Below, one piece after another: positions 34,160 to 42,697 of a stretch of 64,000 bases of DNA. Location of the stretch: NCBI RefSeq assembly GCF_900109515.1, contig NZ_FOBD01000013.1, positions 62,001-126,000 of the forward strand. Reading direction: 5' to 3'. Each line of letters opens with the position of its first letter. Position 1 is the stretch's first letter. Origin of the DNA: Paenibacillus sp. OK003. GTDB lineage: Bacteria > Bacillota > Bacilli > Paenibacillales > Paenibacillaceae. The notes under the pieces are model-generated. The model saw only the letters and a program-made list of their open reading frames with translations, did not search any database and was not told the DNA's origin. A program made the translations under genes and the position numbers.

Positions 34160-35149
34160 TCATGTCGTCTCGCGTTCGATCAGCTTCACCGGAAGGATGT
34201 TCATCTTGGGAACCTCTTCTCCTTCAATCTGGTTCATGATCAGATCAATGATACGTTCACCCATCTCTCGAATAGGCTGTCTGACTGTGCTCAGACGCGG
34301 AGTAACGAGCGAAGCGATTTTGATATCGTCATAACCCACAATACGAATATCCGCCGGGATTTGTTTTCCCCATTGGCGACAGGCCTGAACAACCTCGGCT
34401 GCAATAACATCACTGCTCGCAAATATGCCATCGATCCCCGGATGTCCCTGAAGCAAACGCATAATCTCCTGTTCAATCTCCTGTTCATCTTCGAGGGCCG
34501 CATTCAGCTGCAAATGAATCGGGGTCATCCCGGCGGCATCCAGCATCTCGTCATATCCCTGTGCCCTCCCGTTTGCCAGCAGAGCCTGATGATGAGGACC
34601 ACCGATACCCCGATAGACAAAAGCCGGCTGTGTGCAGCCTTTCTCAATAAGCAGCTGAGTAGCAAGCTTGCCTCCCATGAGGTTGTCAGAAGACACCATC
34701 GGAATATGATTCGCTACCTCGCGATCGAGGGATACGATCGGCAGATTCAGCTCCAGATAATGACCGACATCGAGTACCGAGCTGCCCATGATGATGGCAT
34801 CCACCTGATTTTTTTTCAACATCTCAATATACTGGCCTTCCTTCAGCACATCACGATTGGAGTTGCAGAGCAGCAACTTGTAGCCCCGCTCGTCTGCATA
34901 ATGCTCCAAATAATACGTCAGCTGACTGAAAAAGGGGTGGGAGACATCCGGGATAATGAGACCGATCATATTGGATTTTCTTCTGAACAGGGCACGCGCC
35001 ATCTCATTGGGTTGATAGTTGAGCTGTTTCATGACCTGATTGACTTTATCTCGCGTTTTCTGACTAATGTACCCTCTATTATTCAATACACGGGACACCG
35101 TGGTTACGGACACTCCTGCCTGTTTGGCAACATCTTCGATTTTGGGCAT
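34160..35149 (-). CDS. LacI-family transcriptional regulator
   Basis: A 329-residue repressor. The N-terminal helix-turn-helix reads KIEDVAKQAGVSVTTVSRVLNN in parts (residues 3-24) and is followed by the hinge region LNYQPNEMARAL. The periplasmic-binding-protein-like effector domain begins with IGLIIPDVSHPFF. It should bind palindromic operators as a dimer and release them when its sugar ligand is bound. The same palindrome occurs ahead of the importer operon that includes it and ahead of the downstream esterase operon, so both units are probably its regulon. Ligand unknown, presumably the imported sugar or a breakdown product. Confidence 0.93.
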   Translation of the reverse strand: MPKIEDVAKQAGVSVTTVSRVLNNRGYISQKTRDKVNQVMKQLNYQPNEMARALFRRKSNMIGLIIPDVSHPFFSQLTYYLEHYADERGYKLLLCNSNRDVLKEGQYIEMLKKNQVDAIIMGSSVLDVGHYLELNLPIVSLDREVANHIPMVSSDNLMGGKLATQLLIEKGCTQPAFVYRGIGGPHHQALLANGRAQGYDEMLDAAGMTPIHLQLNAALEDEQEIEQEIMRLLQGHPGIDGIFASSDVIAAEVVQACRQWGKQIPADIRIVGYDDIKIASLVTPRLSTVRQPIREMGERIIDLIMNQIEGEEVPKMNILPVKLIERETT

Positions 35150-35225
35150 AACCTGACAACCACCTTGCTTTTTTAACCCAATTATAAACCTTTCATCGTC
35201 CTCTTTCAGCCATTATGACCAAACG

Positions 35226-36050
35226 CTATTTCAGAGCCCCTTCCGTAATGCCTTGAATGATCTGCTTTTGCAGAAACAGATAGAGTAGCAGCACCGGTAC
35301 AATCGTCATGATCAGCCCGGCCATTAAAGGAGCATAATCAACCGAATAGGATGAGAAAAAGTTATACGTTGAAAGAGGCAGCGTCTTGTGATCTGGCGAG
35401 AGCAGAACCAGGCTCGGCAGCAAATAATCATTCCAAATCCACAGCACATCCAAAACGACGAGTGTTACAAACACCGGCTTCAGGAGAGGGAGCACGATCT
35501 GAAAAAAAGTTCTCACTCTGGAGCTGCCCTCAATAAAAGCAGATTCCTCCAGCTCAAACGGGATACCCTTGATAAAGCCATGAAACGTAAATACGCCAAA
35601 TGGCACACCAAAGCCCAAATACATAAACAGCAAAATCCCCTTCGTGTCCAGCAAATTCATGTTGCCATACAGCATCACCAACGGAATCATGAGCACTTGG
35701 AAAGGCAAAGCCAGTGAGGCCAGCATAACAAAGAAAATGATGCCGTTAATACGCCATTTGAACCGGACAAATAAATATCCTGTCATGGAAGAAAATATAA
35801 GAATGAACAGCACGGACAGCACGGTAATGATCAAGGAATTCATAAAGCCTTGCAGAAAGTCCATATTTTCAAATGCACTAACATAGTTTCCAAACTGAAA
35901 GCTTGTGGGCAGCGATAATGGATTCTCGACAAATTGCTGCGTAGACTTGAACGAGTTCATGACAATCATTAAAAAGGGCGTCAGGAACACAAGCAACAGC
36001 ACATACAGCAGCAGCGTTTTTATGTTTGGCAGAGATCGACGGCTCTTCAT
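35226..36050 (-). CDS. Sugar ABC transporter permease, MalG type
   Basis: A 274-residue CUT1 permease with six predicted helices. The EAA loop reads ELEESAFIEGSSRVRTFFQIVLP in parts near residue 180. Its ATG overlaps the stop of the MalF-type permease (TAATG), so the two are translated together. The LacI gene follows 76 bases later. As in the mannoside locus, no ATPase is encoded nearby, so a shared MsmX-like ATPase is presumed. The likely cargo is a sucrose-like sugar or its ester, judged from the downstream operon. Confidence 0.92.
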   Translation of the reverse strand: MKSRRSLPNIKTLLLYVLLLVFLTPFLMIVMNSFKSTQQFVENPLSLPTSFQFGNYVSAFENMDFLQGFMNSLIITVLSVLFILIFSSMTGYLFVRFKWRINGIIFFVMLASLALPFQVLMIPLVMLYGNMNLLDTKGILLFMYLGFGVPFGVFTFHGFIKGIPFELEESAFIEGSSRVRTFFQIVLPLLKPVFVTLVVLDVLWIWNDYLLPSLVLLSPDHKTLPLSTYNFFSSYSVDYAPLMAGLIMTIVPVLLLYLFLQKQIIQGITEGALK

Positions 36051-36931
36051 TACGATTCAACCTCCAATTTCTTGAGAAGGTAGGATTGCGTAAGCGCGAT
36101 AATCGCTACTACAGCGAAGAGCACTACCGCTTCAGCTTGACCAACCCCATATTGATTGGACAAAAATGCTTTTTGCACAATGTGATACGTTGCCAGCTCG
36201 GTGGAATTAAACGGCCCGCCTTTGGTCAAGGCAAGGTTGATGTCATAGGTCAAAAAGGACCGGGAAACCGAAATGAAAATGCAGATTACGATGGCAGGCA
36301 CAGTGAGCGGCAGCATGATTCTACGAATGATCGCCGTTCTGTTGGCTCCATCGATGCTGGCAGCTTCCAGCACATCATTAGGGACACCGGAAAAGCCGGC
36401 GATGTAGATAATCATTAGATAACCGATCAACTGCCATGACGTTGTAATCACCAGCGCCCAGAAGGCTGTATCCGTATTGGTCAGCCAGGACGTTTCAAAC
36501 CAAGCCCATCCATATTTCTCTCCCAAATAGGGCATGACCTGTGAGAAAAGCGTTTGCCATAAATATCCCAGAACAATTCCGCCAATCAGATTGGGTGTGA
36601 AAAAGCCTGTCCGCAGCCACTGTTCCCCTTTGCCCCCGCCTGTAAGTGCCAATGCGATGAAAAAGGCAGCACCATTCGCAATAATGACTGTAAAAAACAC
36701 ATATTTCAGCGTAAACCACAATTGGCCCAAAAAAACTTTATCCTGAAAAACCTCGACATAATTGGAAAAACCGATGAGCGTGCTGTCTGCTGTGCGAACA
36801 TCCCAGTTCGTGAATGTAAGGTAAAGACCTAAGATGAAAGGGATGACAACGACTGCTGTAAAGGCGATGACGGAAGGGCCACCAAAAAGCAAAAATGTCC
36901 CGGTGTTTCTCATCAACTGTTTTCTGTCCAT
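36050..36931 (-). CDS. Sugar ABC transporter permease, MalF type
   Basis: A 293-residue CUT1 permease with six predicted helices, including TGTFLLFGGPSVIAFTAVVV at the N-terminus. The EAA loop reads VLEAASIDGANRTAIIRRIMLP in parts near residue 190. It forms the heterodimeric channel with the overlapping MalG-type permease. About 90 bases separate it from the binding-protein gene; this gap holds an imperfect GC hairpin that could lower permease expression. Confidence 0.92.
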   Translation of the reverse strand: MDRKQLMRNTGTFLLFGGPSVIAFTAVVVIPFILGLYLTFTNWDVRTADSTLIGFSNYVEVFQDKVFLGQLWFTLKYVFFTVIIANGAAFFIALALTGGGKGEQWLRTGFFTPNLIGGIVLGYLWQTLFSQVMPYLGEKYGWAWFETSWLTNTDTAFWALVITTSWQLIGYLMIIYIAGFSGVPNDVLEAASIDGANRTAIIRRIMLPLTVPAIVICIFISVSRSFLTYDINLALTKGGPFNSTELATYHIVQKAFLSNQYGVGQAEAVVLFAVVAIIALTQSYLLKKLEVES

Positions 36932-37023
36932 GCTGACCTCCTTGATTACCCTCTGGCTTCACATATGGGGGACGAACCTTTAATGTTCAGGCTCATCCCC
37001 TCTATATGCCTTTTGTTCAATCG

Positions 37024-38367
37024 TTATTTGCCAGCCTGGGAAGCCCAATAGGCTTGAACTTCATCGATAAGTCCTTTTCGATCGATGACATCCACCAGAT
37101 ACTTTTGCATGGATGCTCCTGTCTTCGCCCAATAATCCTGTGGCAGGTAATTGATGACGCCAATATTCAGCACTTTTCCTTGATCTACATATTGGTTGAC
37201 TGCATCAGCTATAATGTTGGTGCCTTTTACTTTGACATCTTTGTACGGCAAGGACAGACCCATTTGAGAAACGATAGCTTCCTGCCCCTCGTCACTGGTC
37301 ACCAGCCACTTGATAAATTCTTTTGCAGCAGCCTGCTGCGCTTCGGAGGAACCCGAATTGTCGATGGCAAATAATTTGGGCTCACTATAAGCGACTTGGG
37401 TATTGCCGAAATCTTCAGGGTTGTTGCTGATCGGTACCGGAATGACTCCGAATTCATCATCACGGCCCTCCAGCGTGCCGATGACCGCCCATGTCCAATC
37501 GCCCATAAAGTAGAATGCAGCCTCGCCCTTGGCAAAATCAGCGCTATCCTTGTTGTAATCAGCTACAAGCGGATCCTTGCTGCGGGCATTGTATTTTTTC
37601 AGCAGATCGAAGGTATCCATCAAGCCGTTAAATGGGGCATTATCCGCCAATGAAACAGTACCGTCTTTCAAACCATCCACAAATTTGCGATTCTCATCCA
37701 CACTGTCGGATTGCAGGGAATAGGTCAGTCCCAAATAGTGAGCACCGAGGGACCAATCCGCCCCATGAAGCATGATAGGAGCTTTTCCAGCAGCCTCAAT
37801 CTTCTTAAAAAGCGCTTCCAAATCATCGCGGGTCTTGATCGATTGCGGATCGAAGGTTCCCCCGATGGCTTCCTCCACTACACGTTTGTTATACAGCAGC
37901 CCGTACCCTTGCGCCGTCCATGGAATACCGAGGAATTTTCCGTCCAGCAAAGCACCCTCTACCGCTCCCTGCTTCGTTAGCTGTTCATACGTTGACTTTT
38001 CCGATTCAAGATCCAGGAATTTGTCTTGATACTGCAAAATGGTGCCTGGATCCAGATTCGCAATTGTGGCCGGGTTACCTGATGCAAGCAACGATTGGAA
38101 CTTTTCAAGCTGTGCTCCGCCAATCGGAGTAGGAATCAATTCAATGGTCACTTCGGGATGCAACTCATGGTATTTCTTAAAAAGAGTTTCAAATACAGAG
38201 TTTACTTCGGCAGACGTATTAAAGAACGTAATTTTGACATCTTTCCCGGCTTCACCCGAAGTTTCCGGATTCTCAGTCGTTGCCCCCGTCCCTTTGCCCT
38301 GCGAACAAGCTGTGAGCAACGTTAACAGCAACAAGAAGCTAATAAATGGTGTGATTTTCTTCTTCAT
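37024..38367 (-). CDS. Sugar ABC transporter substrate-binding lipoprotein
   Basis: A 447-residue lipoprotein with signal peptide and lipobox LLTACSQG (Cys at about residue 21). The mature part is a family 1 solute-binding protein: VKITFFNTSAEVNSVFETLF, WTAQGYGLLYNKRVV and FYFMGDWTWA are family-type segments. It captures the transported sugar at the cell surface. It is first in the importer-lacI operon, directly downstream of a promoter overlapped by two operator palindromes, so expression should be repressed without inducer. Ligand inferred only from the linked sucrose-phosphorylase genes. Confidence 0.92.
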   Translation of the reverse strand: MKKKITPFISFLLLLTLLTACSQGKGTGATTENPETSGEAGKDVKITFFNTSAEVNSVFETLFKKYHELHPEVTIELIPTPIGGAQLEKFQSLLASGNPATIANLDPGTILQYQDKFLDLESEKSTYEQLTKQGAVEGALLDGKFLGIPWTAQGYGLLYNKRVVEEAIGGTFDPQSIKTRDDLEALFKKIEAAGKAPIMLHGADWSLGAHYLGLTYSLQSDSVDENRKFVDGLKDGTVSLADNAPFNGLMDTFDLLKKYNARSKDPLVADYNKDSADFAKGEAAFYFMGDWTWAVIGTLEGRDDEFGVIPVPISNNPEDFGNTQVAYSEPKLFAIDNSGSSEAQQAAAKEFIKWLVTSDEGQEAIVSQMGLSLPYKDVKVKGTNIIADAVNQYVDQGKVLNIGVINYLPQDYWAKTGASMQKYLVDVIDRKGLIDEVQAYWASQAGK

Positions 38368-38425
38368 CTTGAAAGTTCCCCCCTGATCATCATTATGAAT
38401 GCGTTTACATCTGTGATTTGTTCTT

Positions 38426-38463
38426 ATGATAACCGGTTGACATACAATGTGTCAATCGGTTGA
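38426..38463 (-). promoter_or_regulatory. Importer promoter overlapped by two LacI operators
   Basis: On the minus strand -35 TTGACA (38450-38455) and -10 TATCAT (38426-38431) are separated by 18 bases. Operator copy ATAACCGGTTGA (38429-38440) lies between them and overlaps the -10; copy TCAATCGGTTGA (38452-38463) overlaps the -35. Their centres are 23 bases apart, about two helical turns, suited to cooperative repression. Confidence 0.75.
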
Positions 38464-38613
38464 CACAAATTTTATACATACATTTTTTTGTTCGTACGTA
38501 TCGGTAAAATCCGGAGACAAAAACAGATGTATTCGTAAATATTTTCAATTTTCTTGCAGGATAATGTAAATTTGTGGAGAATAAAACAATCATTGGTTCC
38601 TGCGATGCTAGTT

Positions 38614-38628
38614 GTGAAAGCGCATTCT
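38614..38628 (+). promoter_or_regulatory. Possible cre site upstream of the xylanase
   Basis: GTGAAAGCGCATTCT matches the loose cre pattern at 14 of 15 positions. A TATACT box follows at 38631-38636. CcpA binding here would repress the xylanase on glucose, as is usual for such enzymes. The rest of the 430-base gap holds no gene that I can support. Confidence 0.45.
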
Positions 38629-38819
38629 TGTATACTCTTTTTTCTATCCGATGCGAAGAATGATACTTCCATTGGGGGAACCATGCTTCATTACTTCTTG
38701 CGGGTAAATCGGCTTTACGAAAGGGGTGGTTACACGGGTTGTGAAATAGCCTAGAAGCAGCACTTGTCAAGTGTTCAGGTTTTTGAGGGATTTGATATTT
38801 TATGAGGAGGTTGAGGATT

Positions 38820-40214
38820 ATGAATTTACGTTTTAAACGAACGATCAGCGTCGTCTTGGCCTGTTTAACCGCTTTGCCTCTTATGCTAACCGTGCAAACT
38901 CCTGCCCAGGTGTCGGCAGCAAGCGATGTTACCGTGAATCTGTCGGCAGAAAAACAGGTCATTCGCGGTTTTGGAGGCATTAATCATCCCGTCTGGATCG
39001 GAGACCTGACGGCAGCTCAGCGGGAAACCGCCTTCGGGAACGGTACGAATCAGCTTGGCTTCTCTGTACTCCGAATCTCCGTTGATCCAGACCGAAATAA
39101 CTGGTCTCGTGAGGTGGCTACAGCCAAACGTGCCATTGAAAAGGGCGCTATCGTATTTGCTTCACCCTGGAATCCTCCGAGCGATATGGTTGAGACGTTT
39201 AATCGCAATGGAGATACCAATGCCAAAAGGCTGAAATACGACAAGTACGCTGCTTATGCACAGCATCTTAATGACTTTGTAACCTATATGAAAAATAACG
39301 GCGTAAATCTGTATGCCATCTCGGTACAAAATGAGCCGGATTACGCTCATGATTGGACATGGTGGACGCCACAAGAAATGCTTCGCTTTATGAAGGAGAA
39401 TGCAGGATCCATCAACAATACAAAAGTCATGGCACCGGAGTCCTTTCAATATTTGAAAAATATGTCTGATCCTATCCTGAATGATCCGCAAGCTCTCGCC
39501 AATATGGATATTCTGGGTGCGCATACGTACGGTACACAGTTCAGCAACTTCCCTTACCCACTGTTCAAGCAAAAAGGCGCAGGCAAAGAACTGTGGATGA
39601 CAGAGGTGTACTATCCGAACAGCGACAGCAACTCAGCCGATCGCTGGCCGGAGGCTCTGGATGTTTCCTATCATATGCACCAATCCATGGTCGAGGCAGA
39701 CTTTCAGGCCTATGTGTGGTGGTATATCCGCAGACAGTATGGCCCGATGAAAGAAGACGGTACGATCAGCAAACGCGGTTATAATATGGCTCATTTCTCC
39801 AAATTCGTTCGTCCAGGTTATGTAAGGGTCGACGCAACTAAAAATCCGGATACAAACACGTTCGTCTCTGCCTATAAAGGTGATAACAAAATTGTTATCG
39901 TGGCAATCAACCGTGGTACTTCAGCAGCAAATCAGAAGTTTGTGCTGCAAAACGGTAACGCCTCTACCGTCTCCTCCTGGGTAACCGATGTTAGTCGAAA
40001 CCTGCAGGCCGGTTCGTCCATTAGTGTAACCAATAAAGCCTTTACAGCCCAGCTACCACCCCAAAGCGTTACGACCTTCGTAGCCAATCTCACCGGCGGT
40101 TCCATCACATCAAGCACCGACGTGACCGGCTCGGAGAACGAATCTATTGATCCGGGAATTACCGATTCGAGTTACATCGATAGTGAGGCGAATACAGATG
40201 CGGTGATCCAATGA
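38820..40214 (+). CDS. xynC: Secreted GH30 glucuronoxylanase
   Basis: A 464-residue secreted enzyme. The signal peptide covers about the first 33 residues. The GH30 barrel starts with VIRGFGGINHPVWIGDL; acid/base Glu172 is in SVQNEPDY and nucleophile Glu262 in LWMTEVYY. YIRRQYGPMKEDG (Arg304-Arg305) corresponds to the glucuronate-recognising arginine of subfamily 8, so it should cut xylan near methylglucuronic acid branches. The C-terminal beta domain ends near VTTFVANL. A 40-residue tail rich in Ser, Thr, Asp and Glu follows and lacks a known module. ATG 38820 has AGGAGG 9 bases upstream. Confidence 0.92.
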   Translation: MNLRFKRTISVVLACLTALPLMLTVQTPAQVSAASDVTVNLSAEKQVIRGFGGINHPVWIGDLTAAQRETAFGNGTNQLGFSVLRISVDPDRNNWSREVATAKRAIEKGAIVFASPWNPPSDMVETFNRNGDTNAKRLKYDKYAAYAQHLNDFVTYMKNNGVNLYAISVQNEPDYAHDWTWWTPQEMLRFMKENAGSINNTKVMAPESFQYLKNMSDPILNDPQALANMDILGAHTYGTQFSNFPYPLFKQKGAGKELWMTEVYYPNSDSNSADRWPEALDVSYHMHQSMVEADFQAYVWWYIRRQYGPMKEDGTISKRGYNMAHFSKFVRPGYVRVDATKNPDTNTFVSAYKGDNKIVIVAINRGTSAANQKFVLQNGNASTVSSWVTDVSRNLQAGSSISVTNKAFTAQLPPQSVTTFVANLTGGSITSSTDVTGSENESIDPGITDSSYIDSEANTDAVIQ

Positions 40215-40346
40215 AATGACATCTATGGCGCTACCACAGCCACAACTTGTGAAAATCCGTTTTGCGCTCGAAGAGCGGGACAAGGAACCTCGACGTATAC
40301 AAGAACGGAACCAGAGTAATGAGACCAGCTTTTAAAAATATAAAAT

Positions 40347-40398
40347 AATAAAAAGGCTTCCGAACTGCTAGAAAAAGCAGATCGAAAGCCTTTTTATT
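40347..40398. terminator. Bidirectional terminator between xylanase and tRNA-Leu
   Basis: AATAAAAAGGCTT (40347-40359) pairs with AAGCCTTTTTATT (40386-40398), with an inner CTGC/GCAG stem. It can end the xylanase transcript and, on the other strand, the tRNA transcript. Confidence 0.85.
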
Positions 40399-40412
40399 AT
40401 TACTAAGTATAA

Positions 40413-40496
<84 letters not shown>

Positions 40497-40612
40497 GTAT
40501 ATCTTATCTCCGAGAAATTATATCGCGGCGACAAGAAATAATATATCATGTGCAGGTAATTAGTGTCAACAAAAAAATAATTCCTTTTCTAATGTGTAAA
40601 GCTTTTTATAAA

Positions 40613-41572
40613 TCAGATTTTGGAAGGCCAGTTGCCGTACCAGGCATACCCGCCTCTTCTTTCCTTATCGATATCGCTGAGTTTGTATTTCACCATTCCA
40701 TCACGTCCTACGAAGATTGGTTTATCCGTTCCAATTTCGTAAAAACGTGCCCAAATTGGCGCTGCACCTGAATCAGCTACGAGTTGGCTATCCCCGTTTT
40801 CTCTGACATACTTGTATCCAGTAATTTTAACTTTGTTGAACCAGGCCTCTGCCGCTTTGATGGAGGCAGTAATTTTGGAGTTAGCCGGTCTTGTTTTCAA
40901 AAACTTTACAATCGTACTGCTCTCCCCTGCACTTAAAGAAGGCACTTCATAAATCCTTGCTCCTGCAGGTTTAAGGGAGCTGGAATCATGCTGCTGTCCC
41001 CATGCAGTCAGTTTACCGTTCGCTACAACCTGGGTATTGTGGATAGCCTCTACACCTTTGGCAACTGATTTTTTACTGCGATCTGCAAGAGAGCTGTCGA
41101 TGAATGAGAAATCACCTTTACGTGTACCTACTTCATCCAGCATATACATGACATTAATCATGGCATCGTCGTTGAAGGTGATGTGCTTGTGATAGCCGGA
41201 GCTTTGGTATACTTGTGGCCAACCCCCATTGGAATACTGCATGTTCAGCAAAAAGTTGATTCCTTTGATGGCAGCAGCTGAATAACGGGGATCATTCGTC
41301 TTTTTAAATTCCTTGGCTAATCTTCTAATCTCTGAGTATGTAGCTTTGTTATCAATCGTAGATTTGGCCCACTCACCACTTGTTTCTTTGTAATCCTTCT
41401 TCCATCCCCCATCTGGACGTTGATTCTTCAAAATATCTGAGATACTTGCTGTTGTTCCAGAGGCGTCTGCAGCAGATACCTCAGCAGTAGGCTGAAATAC
41501 CATTCCGACAACGGAGAATACCATTGTACATGCCATAACCAAAGATGCAAAACTTACTTTTGCCTTCAACAT
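40613..41572 (-). CDS. Secreted pectate lyase, family PL10
   Basis: A 319-residue secreted enzyme with signal peptide (residues about 1-32). The PL10 pattern is clear: KNQRPDGGWKKDY, NMQYSNGGWPQVYQ, HITFNDDAMINVMYMLDEVG, TAWGQQHD, PAGARIYEVPSLS and APIWARFYEIGTDKPIFVGRDG in parts. It cleaves polygalacturonate by beta-elimination with Ca2+. It is a bare catalytic domain without binding modules. Its promoter (41696-41724) is near consensus. It lies next to the xylanase and tRNA-Leu but is transcribed on its own. Confidence 0.93.
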   Translation of the reverse strand: MLKAKVSFASLVMACTMVFSVVGMVFQPTAEVSAADASGTTASISDILKNQRPDGGWKKDYKETSGEWAKSTIDNKATYSEIRRLAKEFKKTNDPRYSAAAIKGINFLLNMQYSNGGWPQVYQSSGYHKHITFNDDAMINVMYMLDEVGTRKGDFSFIDSSLADRSKKSVAKGVEAIHNTQVVANGKLTAWGQQHDSSSLKPAGARIYEVPSLSAGESSTIVKFLKTRPANSKITASIKAAEAWFNKVKITGYKYVRENGDSQLVADSGAAPIWARFYEIGTDKPIFVGRDGMVKYKLSDIDKERRGGYAWYGNWPSKI

Positions 41573-41695
41573 TGTTTAAAACACTCCCCAGTTCATTTTC
41601 TGCAAACGGTTTTCCTTGCGTCATCTATCCTCCTTATATTTGTTTTTAAACTCAAACTATTTCTTTTCATCCAATAAGTGGATTGGATAAAGAGA

Positions 41696-41724
41696 ATTTT
41701 ATGCAAAACAATGAATTTTGTCAA
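41696..41724 (-). promoter_or_regulatory. Promoter of the pectate lyase gene
   Basis: On the minus strand -35 TTGACA (41719-41724) and -10 TAAAAT (41696-41701) with a 17-base spacer, a near-consensus SigA promoter. The 5' leader would be about 115 bases. Confidence 0.75.
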
Positions 41725-41935
41725 TATTTGCAACAATATGTAACAAATTCTTTGTCTTAACCTATAGGTATCGTTTAATCGAAATGTGAGAAAGCCAATA
41801 AATTGTCCAATTTTTTTCCATTTGAAACAGTAGTTACTTTTTTGTCATCTATTAAAACCCAATATTCGAGTTATTTCTACATAAATAGCGATAATTCCGT
41901 TAACATTGAGATGATAAGAAGCGTTCAATAACGGT

Positions 41936-41964
41936 TTGACATTTTCGCATTTATGCAATATAGT
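41936..41964 (+). promoter_or_regulatory. Promoter of the riboswitch-NlpC/P60 transcript
   Basis: -35 TTGACA (41936-41941) and -10 TATAGT (41959-41964) with a 17-base spacer. Transcription would start about 41971, just before the riboswitch aptamer. Confidence 0.75.
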
Positions 41965-41984
41965 TTCAAAAGGTTACAAAAACT

Positions 41985-42112
41985 TAATTATTCATTTGCC
42001 GAGTTTCATGTTTGAAAACGGGGGAACCATTTTGGGTGAATTATTCTTATACATAGGAAATATAGGGAACCTTCTACCGAACCCTTAGCTAACTCCGTAG
42101 GCATCGAAGGGA
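41985..42112 (+). ncRNA. ydaO-yuaA type c-di-AMP riboswitch
   Basis: The leader carries the conserved landmarks of the ydaO aptamer in order: ACGGGGGAACCA (42018 on), TTTTGGGTGAATT (42030 on), CCTTCTACCGAACCC and TTAGCTAACTCCGTAGGCATCG. TTGCC near 41996 can pair with GGCAT near 42100 to close it. Known members bind cyclic di-AMP and switch off wall-hydrolase and osmolyte genes. No terminator hairpin lies between aptamer and gene. The ribosome binding site AAGGGAG directly abuts the aptamer's 3' end, so control is probably at translation. Confidence 0.88.
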
Positions 42113-42123
42113 GAACAAACATT

Positions 42124-42588
42124 TTGAAAAAGCTTATCATCTCCATTTTTGGAGCAGCAGTTCTATTTACATCCGGTGCAGCAAGCACAGAGGCAAGCAG
42201 TATTAACACCGTCGTTAACAACATGACAGGCATACCTTACAAATGGGGCGGCACGACATTGGCCGGATTTGATTGCTCTGGATTTATGAGATATATTTTC
42301 AACAAATATAGCATTGAATTACCACGCACTTCCCAGCAGCAAGCGAAGGCCGGCACGCCGGTATCCAAAGCTAATCTGCGTACGGGTGACCTGGTATTCT
42401 TTAATACAATGGGCAATGGCATTTCACATACAGGTGTATATATCGGGGGCGGACAATTCGCTCATGCTTCAAGCAGCAAGGGTGTCAGCATCACTCCTTT
42501 ATCCAATTCTTACTTCAACGATCGTTATGTAACAGCACGCCGGGTAACAGGACAGTTTATGTATAACAAAATGCTGGGCAAAATATAA
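42124..42588 (+). CDS. Secreted NlpC/P60 (C40) peptidoglycan endopeptidase
   Basis: A 154-residue enzyme with a signal peptide (about 25 residues) followed directly by the NlpC/P60 domain. The catalytic triad is Cys51 in GFDCSGF, His102 in ISHTGVYIG and His114 in FAHASSS. It hydrolyses D-Glu-meso-diaminopimelate bonds in wall peptides, outside the cell. It lacks LysM or SH3 binding modules. The start codon is TTG with AGGGAG about 10 bases upstream. A c-di-AMP riboswitch precedes it, linking wall cleavage to turgor and wall stress signals. Confidence 0.92.
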   Translation: MKKLIISIFGAAVLFTSGAASTEASSINTVVNNMTGIPYKWGGTTLAGFDCSGFMRYIFNKYSIELPRTSQQQAKAGTPVSKANLRTGDLVFFNTMGNGISHTGVYIGGGQFAHASSSKGVSITPLSNSYFNDRYVTARRVTGQFMYNKMLGKI

Positions 42589-42606
42589 GTTTGAGTTGAT
42601 ATACCA

Positions 42607-42646
42607 CAAAAAGGAGGCTCCGGGTGAATCCGGGACCTCCTTTTTG
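42607..42646. terminator. Bidirectional terminator after the NlpC/P60 gene
   Basis: CAAAAAGGAGG (42607-42617) pairs with CCTCCTTTTTG (42636-42646), with an inner CCGGG/CCCGG-type stem. It lies between converging genes with A and T tracts on both sides. Confidence 0.85.
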
Positions 42647-42697
42647 TTTGTTTTGGGGCTTTTATTTACAATTCCGATGTGCTGTAGACTTCTATAC

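Noticed and set aside
34361..35176. 271-codon open frame opposite the LacI gene
   Set aside because: Mirror frame of a strongly supported LacI-family gene; no coherent fold or start signal.
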